Origin: Planctomycetota bacterium
GTDB lineage: Bacteria; Planctomycetota; Phycisphaerae; UBA1845; PWPN01
Direction: 5' to 3'
DNA: 17,836 bases
Assembly: GCA_016209665.1 (NCBI GenBank)
Contig: JACQVT010000773.1
Coordinates: forward strand, 1 to 17,836
The first letter of the stretch is position 1. Every line of letters starts with the position of its first letter. Under the pieces are notes generated by a model that saw nothing but the letters and a program-made list of their open reading frames with translations, was not told the DNA's origin and did not search any database. This document shows positions 7,629 through 14,621 of the stretch, piece after piece. The position numbers were made by a program, and so were the translations under genes.

Positions 7629-8414
7629 ATGAGCCCAATAACGAACGTTCTACCGGTCGAACGAGTGACGGAGCCACCGCGGCACCACTTCTTCGGCTAC
7701 TACGACAAGCCGTGCTGGAACCGGAGCGGACGATACATCCTGGCCCAGGAAAGCAGCTTCGCGGACCGGGATCCGAGCGGCCGCGACCCGCTGCTCATCG
7801 GCGTGATCGACACGCAGCAGCACAACAAGTTCATCCCGCTGGCTCCGACGCTCGCCTGGAACTGGCAACAAGGCTGCCTGCTGCGATGGACGTCGCACGA
7901 GCCCGAGTACCTGTTCATGTTCAACGATTTCCGCCAGGACCATTACGTCTGCGTGCAGTGGAACATGGGCACCGGCCGCACCTCGACGCTGCCCTGGCCG
8001 GTCTACGACATCACCGCGGACGGCAGCCGTGGCGTCACCGGCAACTTCGCCCGGGTGAACGACACCCGGCCGGGATACGGCTATGCCTGCTTGCCCGATC
8101 CGTTCGGCGATCAACTCAATCCGCGCGACGACCGCCTGTACGGCCTGGACCTGCGAGCCGGCACGCATCGTCTGATCTTCAGCCTCGCCGACGCGCTGGA
8201 GGTGGGCAAAATCCGGCCCGACCCGGGCCACAAGGCCTGGTTCAACCACATGACCTACAACCCGAGCGGCACGCGGATGCTGGCCTTTCACCGCTGGGCG
8301 CCGGGCGCTGCTCCCGGCCAGGCCGGCTTCAAGTCGCGCCTGCTCACGCTCGCCACCGACGGGTCCCGCGCGGTCGCCCTGCTGGAAGGCATGAGGGGAA
8401 ACCTCCGCTGGTGA
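7629..8414 (+). pseudogene. TolB-like beta-propeller protein, truncated at its C-terminus
   Basis: 261 codons from the ATG at 7629; no good ribosome site is seen and other in-frame starts lie upstream. There is no signal peptide. Blade-like segments include FFGYYDKPCWNRSGRYILA (21-39), WNWQQGCLLRWTS (77-89), VYDITADGSRG (125-135), HMTYNPSGTRMLAFHRW (207-223) and SRLLTLATDGSR (236-247). The pattern resembles WD40/TolB-type propellers akin to oligogalacturonate-lyase-like proteins. Such proteins usually continue for another 100 or more residues (known family size, from memory). Here the frame passes at LLEG (251-254) directly into what reads as the start of the next transporter (MRGNLRW, from 8391) and stops at TGA 8412-8414. 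I infer loss of the 3' end by a deletion that fused the two genes. Confidence 0.6.
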
Positions 8415-9403
8415 ATCGTCGGACTGCTGTTTGCCGCCACGGCCCTCAACTACCTGGACCGCAACACGCTGGCCGTTCTGGAGCCCATGATCAAGGCCGA
8501 GCTGCACTGGACGCCGCAGCAGTTCGGTCTGGTCACCAGTGCGTTCTGGATGGCCTACGCGCTGTTCGCCTTCCTGGTGGGGCGGTTCATCGACCGCGTC
8601 GGCACGCGGGCGGGCTTTGCCGCCGTCCTCGGTTTCTGGGGAGCCGCCTGTGCCTTGCACAGCGTGGTGGCCGGCGTCGTCGGCTTCGTGGTCTTCCGGT
8701 TCCTGCTCGGCATGGGCGAGGCGGGCGTCGTGCCCGCGACGGCCAAGGCCTGCGCGGAGTGGTTTCCCAAGAAAGAATGTGGATTCGCTTACGGGCTGGC
8801 CATCGCCGGCCTGATGATCGGCGCCATCGTCACCCCGCCCGTCACCGGCAAGCTGGCGACGGCGTATGGCTGGAGACTGGCGTTTCTGGTGTGCGGCGGC
8901 ATCTGTGCGATCTGGGTGGCGGCACGGCTCTGGCTGTACGACCTGCCGGCGACCCATCGCCGAATCAGCGCCGGCGAGAGAGCCTGGCCCGCAAGACCAT
9001 GCTGGTAATCGGGGCCGCCCTGATGCCCGTGGGCACGCTGACGTTTTTCGTACACTCGCTGGAGGCGGCCCTGGCCTGCCTGTGCGTGGCGGCGTTCGGC
9101 CACGTGGTGTGGGTGGTGGCCACCCAGACGCTGCCCGGCGACCTGTTCCCCGGCCGGTATGTCGGCTACATCACCGGGACCGCTCAGACCACCGGTTCGA
9201 TCGGCAACACGCTGGCCATGCTGGCCATCGGCGCCGCCGTGGCCTGGGTCTCCTACAAACCGGTGTTCATCGTGGCCGGTATTCTGCATCCGATCGGAAC
9301 CGTCATCATCAGTCGTTTGAGCCTTGCCATCTCCTCCGGGCGGTTCGAGGCGAGGTTGGACCTCTCACCTGGGTCTTTGGACAAATCGAAGCGGAACTCC
9401 TGA
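8391..9403 (+). pseudogene. MFS sugar-acid transporter (ExuT/hexuronate type), broken
   Basis: The encoded peptides match a major-facilitator transporter of the hexuronate/ACS type. It opens MRGNLRW, then an in-frame TGA (8412-8414) where such proteins have a second Trp (TGG), then continues in the same frame with IVGLLFAATALNYLDRNTL (TM1 and the NYLDR motif). TM2-TM6 follow to YDLPATHRRIS near 8965. At about 8973-8985 the frame changes and homology resumes at ARKTMLVIGAALMP, running through the last four TM segments to the stop at 9403. The loop after TM6 plus about two TM segments (roughly 90-100 residues) are missing compared with a usual length near 430. A premature stop, an internal deletion and a frameshift together make a functional product very unlikely. 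Assembly error at both joints is the main alternative. Confidence 0.75.
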
Positions 9404-9543
9404 AGCTGTCCCGCAGGGGCCGCCGCACGGGGGCTGGCGCGGGGGGTGCGGACAGCGCCGGTGCTACCGCCTTTACTCTCTCCGGGTTACCATGCGCAGC
9501 CTTGCGGACGACAGGATTCCTCCCGCGGTTCAGAGGTGACGGG

Positions 9544-11712
9544 ATGAGACGAGATGGCGTTCGATTCAGCCGAGCGGCGATCTGCTGCGCTGTGGTTCAA
9601 TGGTGTCTCTCGCCCTGCACGTTCGTTTTGCTCTGTTGCCTATCGTTGACCGCGGCCCCGTCGGCATCTGCCGGGGAGGAGGGTTTGCTGGCGTGGTGGC
9701 GGTTTGACGAAGGAAGGGGCAGGACGACCATCGATGCCGCGGGCAAGAAAGCCGATCAACTGGTCGGGAACCTCAGCTTCGCCGAGGGCGTGTCGGGCAC
9801 GGGTCTCAAGTGCGACGGCTTCACCACCGGTCTGACGCGAACGGCGAAGGATGCTCCCCGGCCGGGCAACACGTTCACGATTCAGGCCTGGGTTGCGTTG
9901 CAGGCCTATCCCTGGGGATGGTGCCCCGCGGTTACCCAGCGCGCGGGGCAAGCCGCCGGATACCTTTTCGGCGTCGATGCCCGGGGCCGCGTCGGTCTGC
10001 ATCTGGCCGTAGGCGGGCAGTGGCGGGAGTGCACATCGGAGACGATGCTCCCGCTCATGGAATGGGCCCACGTGGCGGGTACGTTCGACGGCACCTCGGG
10101 GATGACCGTTTACATCAACGGGGCAAGGGCCGGCCATCTTCACCCGTCGGGTTCACCGACGTACGCCGAAGACGTCGATCTGCTGATCGGGCGAAACCAC
10201 ACGAAAGAGGCCGCCCTGTTCTCAGCCGTGTGGGGAGCAGCCGATCAACCGGTCCATTTCTCCTTCGACGGCATCATCGACGAAGTCAAGATCCACAACC
10301 GTTGTCTGACTTCCGGCGAGATCGAAGAGGCGTTCAACGACGTGCGTCCCCCGCGGCCGCCGGACTTGAAACCGCGCCGGATGCCCTCGGGGCCGGCCGA
10401 CGTTCGCCGCTTCGGGGCATTCTATCATCATCTCAAGTATTGTGAGGAATGGGACGCTCTCTGGCGCGGGAGCGGGCCGGATGTCGTCGTGGCCTTCGAG
10501 TTTGCCCCCGTGCGCCTGGTATTCTGGCGAGGCACCTCTTACGCGCCCTGCTGGGTGACCGAGCAGGACAACTGGTTCACGAACGAGTTCATGGAGCGGG
10601 GACCGGACCGCAAGAGCCGGGGTTGCTCCGAATCCATGTCCGACAAGCGGGCCCACTATTCGCACGTCAAGATCCTCGAGAACAGCGATGCGCGTGCCGT
10701 CGTGTACTGGCGGAATGCACCCGTCGGCGTCAACTACGAATTCGCGTTCGTCGACGAGGTCACGGGCTGGGGCGACTGGTCGGAGGAGTATCATACGATC
10801 TATCCCGACGGCGTGGCCGTGCGGAAGGTCGTGATGTGGAGCAGCAACTTCAAGGAGTGGCACGAATGGTGCCAATCCATCCAGCCGTTGCATCCGGGCC
10901 AGCGACCCGAAGACGTGCTCGACGAGAAACGTATCCTGTCGGTGGCGAACATGAAAGGCGAGACGAAGACCTTCGGCCGGGAGTCGGGCGAGAAGTCGTA
11001 TGGTTTTCCGACCATCCCGGCCGCCAATATCCAGATCGTCCACCTCAATTCGCGGTACAACCCGGTTCTCGTGCTCGACGATCGCGACGGGAGGAACGAC
11101 CGGGGACGGTCCGGGCCGGAGATTCTCCGGGCCAGCGGGGACGGCTGGTCCGAGCATTCGGCGTTTCCCTGGGGAAACCACTGGCCGGTCACGCAAGTGC
11201 CGCTGCTGGCGCGGTATCCGCAGGCCGCCGATCGGCCCTCGCACACGTGGACCTCGACCCAGTACAGCGCCGCCTATGAGACGACCGACAACTCGATGAC
11301 CAAGATCATGCTGTGCGGAATGACCGACAAGCCGATCGAGAAACTGTTGCCGCTGGCACGGTCGTGGCTTCGGCCGCCCCGGCTGACCGTGAACTCCGCC
11401 GCGTTTTCCGACGAGGGCTACGATCCCACCCAGCGGGCGTACGTACTGGCTTGCCAGGACGGCGGCAAGCCAACGAAGCTGGAGTTCGATGTGGCGGCCG
11501 GCGAGGAGTCTCCTCTGGTGAATCTGGCCATGGTCGTCAAGGACTGGGGCCGATCCGGCGTCACGATTCGCCTGAATCACGCCCCGGTCGCGGTCGGAGA
11601 AGACTTCGCTTTTGGCTACCGGGAGAGAATGGAAGGCGCCGACTTGATTGTGTGGATCCGGACGGCCGCGACGGCCCCCGTGCATGTTGAACTGACACCC
11701 TCTGGCGGCTGA
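9544..11712 (+). CDS. Large secreted LamG/concanavalin-A-like domain protein
   Basis: 722 residues from the ATG at 9544, with a GAGG ribosome site about 7 nt upstream; the frame is open further upstream but that part overlaps the transporter remnant. A long N-terminus (hydrophobic 11-38, cleavage after SASA near 43) is a Sec signal. Residues about 45-265 form a LamG/Laminin-G-3-like jelly roll: LLAWWRFDEG, FTIQAWVAL, EWAHVAGTFDG, VYINGARAG, LLIGRNH, FDGIIDEVKIHNRCLTSGEI. Such domains bind or process glycans. The remaining 450 or so residues do not match a family I recognise; they are Trp/Tyr-rich with segments such as FWRGTSYAPCWVTEQDNW and HVNSRYNPVL-like strands, suggesting another beta-rich, carbohydrate-related domain. 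It closes the rightward glycan gene group; no clear terminator follows. Confidence 0.8.
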   Translation: MRRDGVRFSRAAICCAVVQWCLSPCTFVLLCCLSLTAAPSASAGEEGLLAWWRFDEGRGRTTIDAAGKKADQLVGNLSFAEGVSGTGLKCDGFTTGLTRTAKDAPRPGNTFTIQAWVALQAYPWGWCPAVTQRAGQAAGYLFGVDARGRVGLHLAVGGQWRECTSETMLPLMEWAHVAGTFDGTSGMTVYINGARAGHLHPSGSPTYAEDVDLLIGRNHTKEAALFSAVWGAADQPVHFSFDGIIDEVKIHNRCLTSGEIEEAFNDVRPPRPPDLKPRRMPSGPADVRRFGAFYHHLKYCEEWDALWRGSGPDVVVAFEFAPVRLVFWRGTSYAPCWVTEQDNWFTNEFMERGPDRKSRGCSESMSDKRAHYSHVKILENSDARAVVYWRNAPVGVNYEFAFVDEVTGWGDWSEEYHTIYPDGVAVRKVVMWSSNFKEWHEWCQSIQPLHPGQRPEDVLDEKRILSVANMKGETKTFGRESGEKSYGFPTIPAANIQIVHLNSRYNPVLVLDDRDGRNDRGRSGPEILRASGDGWSEHSAFPWGNHWPVTQVPLLARYPQAADRPSHTWTSTQYSAAYETTDNSMTKIMLCGMTDKPIEKLLPLARSWLRPPRLTVNSAAFSDEGYDPTQRAYVLACQDGGKPTKLEFDVAAGEESPLVNLAMVVKDWGRSGVTIRLNHAPVAVGEDFAFGYRERMEGADLIVWIRTAATAPVHVELTPSGG

Positions 11713-11810
11713 GGGCGCAAAACGCGCGGTCGGCATGATCGAGCGGACCGGATACGCCCCCCGGGCCGTGACAGAATCCGCGGGGGTGGCCCAGGTCCTG
11801 CTTGGATCTG

Positions 11811-11894
11811 GGGGGAGCCGATGATTCGCTCCCGGAACTGCCCGGGGAATCAGAATCGGCTCCTCCGCGTCTGAACGACGTGGGCCACCCACGT
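11811..11894. repeat. Intergenic palindromic repeat cluster B
   Basis: A long imperfect hairpin pairs GGAGCCGATGATTC (11814-11827) with GAATC (11847-11851) plus ATCGGCTCC (11855-11863). It is followed by a perfect 7-bp hairpin ACGTGGG/CCCACGT (11878-11884 with 11888-11894, loop CCA). It shares GGGGGAGCCGA at its left end and GTGGGCCACCC at its right end with cluster A at 1096-1200, in the same order and orientation, so the two look like diverged copies of one dispersed element. Confidence 0.5.
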
Positions 11895-11989
11895 GCGGCT
11901 CTCTCACCCAAGCCGTCACGCGCCCGGACCCCCCTGGGGTCTCAGGTCTGCGTCGACAATGAGCGTCCGGCTGGTTAGAATTGGGCCGT

Positions 11990-12054
11990 GGCCACGGGCG
12001 GGTCCGGCCACGGGCGGGTGCCGGCCACGGGCGGATCCGGCCACGGGCGGGTCC
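11990..12054. repeat. Tandem repeat, four copies of a 16-17-bp unit
   Basis: Four head-to-tail copies of GGCCACGGGCGGGTCC: 11990-12005, 12006-12022 (one extra base, GTGCC end), 12023-12038 (GGATCC end) and 12039-12054. The first and last units are identical. It sits about 85 bp upstream of the tRNA-Thr gene in non-coding DNA. Confidence 0.85.
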
Positions 12055-12138
12055 ATTGCCGCTGACGTTTGGGGCCAGCGTGCCTCCAGTGGAGGCGGGT
12101 ACAACGATTATCGCAAGTTGCCAACAACAACGCACTTA

Positions 12139-12211
12139 GCCACCGTAGCTCAGTTGGCAGAGCAGCGGTTTTGTAAACCGCAGGTCGTCGGTTCGAATCC
12201 GACCGGTGGCT
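12139..12211 (+). tRNA. tRNA-Thr (anticodon TGT)
   Basis: 73-nt cloverleaf. The acceptor stem GCCACCG (12139-12145) pairs with CGGTGGC (12204-12210), with discriminator T at 12211. The D arm is GCTC...GAGC. The anticodon stem is GCGGT/ACCGC around loop TTTGTAA, giving anticodon TGT, which reads ACA. The T arm is GTCGG-TTCGAAT-CCGAC. CCA is not encoded. Its 3' portion is duplicated downstream, so the 3' half of the present gene was probably supplied by an integrated element. Confidence 0.96.
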
Positions 12212-12213
12212 TT
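12170..12213 (+). repeat. Candidate attL: 3' part of tRNA-Thr
   Basis: Left copy of a 44-bp direct repeat running from the anticodon loop to just past the tRNA 3' end. It matches 14299-14342 with a single difference (A at 12197, G at 14326). Identity beginning at the anticodon loop fits a tyrosine-recombinase crossover in the dyad-symmetric anticodon stem-loop. Confidence 0.8.
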
Positions 12214-12629
12214 TACAGGATGGACTGGGGATCGTGGAGTCGCCAGGAAGCAGAATTCACAGACGAACGGTAAAGCGGGGAGTCAACGGCTACATATTGC
12301 AAATCACATTCGACCCGTGGCGCCCCGAACAGCGCGATCGCGCCATCAACGAATCCGAAGATCAGGGCTCGAGTTTCCCGAGATCGCGCCTTGGAGGTTT
12401 GCTCGGCGAGGGATTCGTCGAGGCGACGGCAAGGCTGTAAGGGCCCTCGACAGAACGCTTTTCCAACGATGCCGGCGGCGCGGGTCGGTTCCGCTTGGGT
12501 CCGGATGTCAAGGCGTAAGGGGTGGGCTGCTCATTCATCTTCGTTCGATTGTCCATCTCCGATCTCCTGTCGCTATCGTTGCACAAATGGTATCGCCGAG
12601 GTCCGACTACGTCAAGCTTGGCAGACCGA
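12212..12629. other. Element left end, mostly without recognisable genes
   Basis: This 418-bp stretch lies between the tRNA and the 3' end of the NDT/TIR-like gene. Apart from one small doubtful frame (12234-12440) I see no gene, RNA or strong repeat. An integrase gene would be expected near here in an intact element and is absent. Confidence 0.5.
12234..12440 (+). CDS. Small hypothetical protein (doubtful)
   Basis: 68 residues from a GTG just 23 bp after the tRNA. The sequence looks protein-like (VNGYILQITFDPWRPEQ in the middle), but the ribosome site is weak, no family is recognised and the codon pattern is only mildly biased. It could be a remnant of a degraded element gene or chance. It converges on the downstream leftward gene. 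Confidence 0.2.
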   Translation: MESPGSRIHRRTVKRGVNGYILQITFDPWRPEQRDRAINESEDQGSSFPRSRLGGLLGEGFVEATARL

Positions 12630-14018
12630 CTATTCCGCAAGGTAGAAGTTCCAAAAGGCATTGGTCAGGAAGCGGTCGCCAGTTACGACCCGAAAAACGG
12701 AATCCGTGAGCGCTTCCTTGAGCAGCAAATAGCGTTCGCCGTCGATGGATTCCTCGGTAATCTTAAACTCCAACGTCCTTGTCAGAATCCGTTTGATCAA
12801 CTCTGCGCACTCGTCGATAGTGCGCGCTACCAAGACTCCGTTGGCGACCCCCGGCTCGAGGTGCATCTGTATCCCTAAGGGGTGGGACTTCTTGAGCGTA
12901 TCAGCGCGTCGATCGTAATGCAACCGGATGCATTCGGCGAGTCGCTGCTTCCCTACGGTCAAGTCCATCGTGTCGGGGTCCCGAACCCAATCCATAACTT
13001 CGCGGTCCTGCCAAGCCGCCTCGGGCGAGAACACGCGGAGCTGTTGCAATACCAGGACACGCTCCGCAGAACTGGGCGACCCCTGTGCAATTGAGTTCAG
13101 GAGGTCTTCGACGTATCGCAGCGCATCAGCCTGCGGAACAGAAGGGATGTAGGCGATTACCGGCTTTCCTTGAGCGAGCGTACAGGCCAGCTCGGAATCC
13201 TTGCCCAGCGTGTCGCTCTCCTGCGCAAGATAGAGAGTGCAAGCCGCTCGCTTGAGCATCAGTCCCTCGGCGAGGCCCTTGTCGATCCGATCGGAGCAAC
13301 ACGCCTGCGTGGGGTCGAACCATCGCAGCTTCAGATCCTTAAGTTGTGAAGCCGAGAAGACGTCGCGCACCACTCGGTTGACCATCTGGTACTCGTGACG
13401 TTCTCGCATGGAGGTCGCAACATAGACGTCCATGTGATCTGACGCGAGATACGCTATGTGGTTCTTCTTTCCTATCTCGACGATTCGCTCGCGTTCTGCA
13501 AGCAGCCGCTTGGCCTCTTCATCGCTGGGGTTTTTCTCCAGCCGTTCGCCAAGCTGACGCTTGATCAGATAACCGAGCAGATAGGTCTGATCGGCCGGTA
13601 TCTCCTCGATGGGCATGAGCGGGTCGTGCCGCCCGTCGAATTCCCTCTCTTCCACTGGGGCGAACAACGCAATCTCTGCTGCAAGGTCGGTTGAAGGTGC
13701 GGAAAGATGCTTGAATCCGAACTTCACGTTTCCGAAGCGAAGGATGGCCAACTGTCGGAATCGGTCGACTCCCGTTCGCATCTCGTCCAGCGATTTGAAC
13801 GCGGCCCCTGGTTCGTAGCCTGATCTTCCGTCGACGAGGTACTGGAAGAACTCGCGCGATACTCGATCGTAGCCCAAGAGCAGGAGCAGCTCGTTGAGCT
13901 GGCTATAGCCCAGTCCGGACGATGCGAGAAGCTTGCTGGCGGCACCATCCACATCACGCTGGAACGCAGCCTCCTGCCCGGTGAGGTCAGCTAGGAGGTC
14001 GGAGAGCGTTTCGGACAT
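12630..14018 (-). CDS. NDT/TIR-like nucleosidase-fold protein, element cargo
   Basis: 462 residues from an ATG at 14018 (GGA about 8 nt upstream; a TTG at 14030 is an alternative). Residues 1-190 are helical, uncharacterised and end with a charged helix. A Rossmann-like core follows: DVYVATSMRERHEY (197-210), LRWFDPTQ (231-238), RIDKGLAEGLMLKRA (244-258) and GKDSELACTLAQGKPVIAYIP (272-292, split here by a short gap in similarity). This order resembles the nucleoside 2-deoxyribosyltransferase/TIR-like superfamily, where a Glu followed by an A-x-x-x-GKPV strand is the catalytic region; Glu276 is the candidate. Residues 330-462 form another uncharacterised domain. Known relatives cleave N-glycosidic bonds of nucleotides or NAD+, so a defence or nucleotide-depletion role is possible but inferred. 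No signal peptide or membrane segment. It stands alone in the element. Confidence 0.65.
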   Translation of the reverse strand: MSETLSDLLADLTGQEAAFQRDVDGAASKLLASSGLGYSQLNELLLLLGYDRVSREFFQYLVDGRSGYEPGAAFKSLDEMRTGVDRFRQLAILRFGNVKFGFKHLSAPSTDLAAEIALFAPVEEREFDGRHDPLMPIEEIPADQTYLLGYLIKRQLGERLEKNPSDEEAKRLLAERERIVEIGKKNHIAYLASDHMDVYVATSMRERHEYQMVNRVVRDVFSASQLKDLKLRWFDPTQACCSDRIDKGLAEGLMLKRAACTLYLAQESDTLGKDSELACTLAQGKPVIAYIPSVPQADALRYVEDLLNSIAQGSPSSAERVLVLQQLRVFSPEAAWQDREVMDWVRDPDTMDLTVGKQRLAECIRLHYDRRADTLKKSHPLGIQMHLEPGVANGVLVARTIDECAELIKRILTRTLEFKITEESIDGERYLLLKEALTDSVFRVVTGDRFLTNAFWNFYLAE

Positions 14019-14621
14019 TACGGGTTCCAATCTCGGTTCGTCGCCCCGATGGCATCGCCAGCACAGTGCATGAAGGCTACCTCAGCGGAATCGGAACGAC
14101 AAGTGCACGGCCGGCCAGCGGCACCGACCGACCCTCTGAGCATTGCTTGGCGGTCGTGCGACGAAGCGAGGTCAAGCGCGGTCTTGACCGCGCTGGCGGC
14201 CACAAATCGGCGAAAACGCGTGCGAAGAACATAACCCTTTCAATCCGTAAACCGCGTTGGTAGCGTCGTTTACGAGCCTCGGCCGCTGGGTGACCCGGTT
14301 TGTAAACCGCAGGTCGTCGGTTCGAGTCCGACCGGTGGCTTTCACGCAAGTCCTGCCCCAACCACAACCTACAGAAGTCCAGCTCAGCAGTCACAACCCG
14401 TTGAGCCGTCCCCAATGGTCGGAATGTGCCCCTGTTGTGCGCGCGGAAGTGCGCCATTCCGGCCGACATAGCGTGCCCGGCGGACGACGGAGTTCGTGGT
14501 TTTGTTGGGCAATTCGCAAGTTCGTCGCTGGCGACAGGAACCGACGACCAGCGGTCCTTGGACCGCAGGTCATCGCAGCCTTGCCATTCTTCTTCGCCCC
14601 ATTGGCCGACCGCGAAGCTCG
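14019..14621. other. Gene-free stretch carrying the tRNA remnant
   Basis: About 600 bp between the NDT/TIR-like gene start and the radical-SAM stop. It contains the duplicated tRNA-Thr 3' end at 14299-14342 and must contain the promoter of the leftward cargo gene, although no good -35/-10 pair is evident. Frames here translate to tRNA-derived or low-complexity peptides. Confidence 0.55.
14299..14342 (+). repeat. Candidate attR: displaced 3' end of tRNA-Thr
   Basis: Right copy of the 44-bp repeat; only the anticodon loop to 3' end of the tRNA is present, with no D arm or 5' acceptor strand upstream, so it is not a functional tRNA. Six-base arms CGGTTT and AAACCG surround its start, preserving the anticodon-stem dyad. 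The single difference from the intact gene (G at 14326) lies in the T loop. Confidence 0.8.

Larger units (their letters stand above)
11713..12138. other. Repeat-rich gene-free spacer before the tRNA
   Basis: No convincing gene. It holds palindrome cluster B, a four-copy GC-rich tandem repeat and a small hairpin GCCTCC-AGT-GGAGGC (about 12082-12096) shortly before the tRNA gene. The long frame on the opposite strand across this stretch reads as low-complexity Pro/Arg/Gly and lies antisense to the LamG gene. Confidence 0.6.
12170..14342. mobile_element. Small tRNA-Thr-integrated element, integrase not visible
   Basis: Bounded by the direct repeats of the tRNA-Thr 3' end, 2129 bp apart. The interior is less GC-rich than the flanking glycan genes and encodes one clear protein (12630-14018, minus strand). 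No recombinase, plasmid or phage gene is seen inside, so this is either a deletion remnant, a satellite element mobilised in trans, or the leftmost part of a larger tandem array extending to about 17.2 kb. Confidence 0.65.

Noticed and set aside
8412..8414. TGA as selenocysteine or as a Trp codon under a variant code
   Set aside because: Other genes here end at TGA and use TGG for Trp; the family expects Trp here, no SECIS-like element was identified, and the same gene carries a deletion and frameshift.
6310..8957. Two long minus-strand frames opposite the arylsulfatase, propeller and transporter
   Set aside because: Low-complexity antisense translations; the plus-strand family motifs are decisive.
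11990..12054. CRISPR array
   Set aside because: Units are contiguous with no spacers and no cas genes are near.
10222..12135. 637-codon minus-strand frame opposite the LamG gene and through the repeats
   Set aside because: The N-terminal part is the translated tandem repeat and the remainder is antisense to LamG coding sequence; no start signal.
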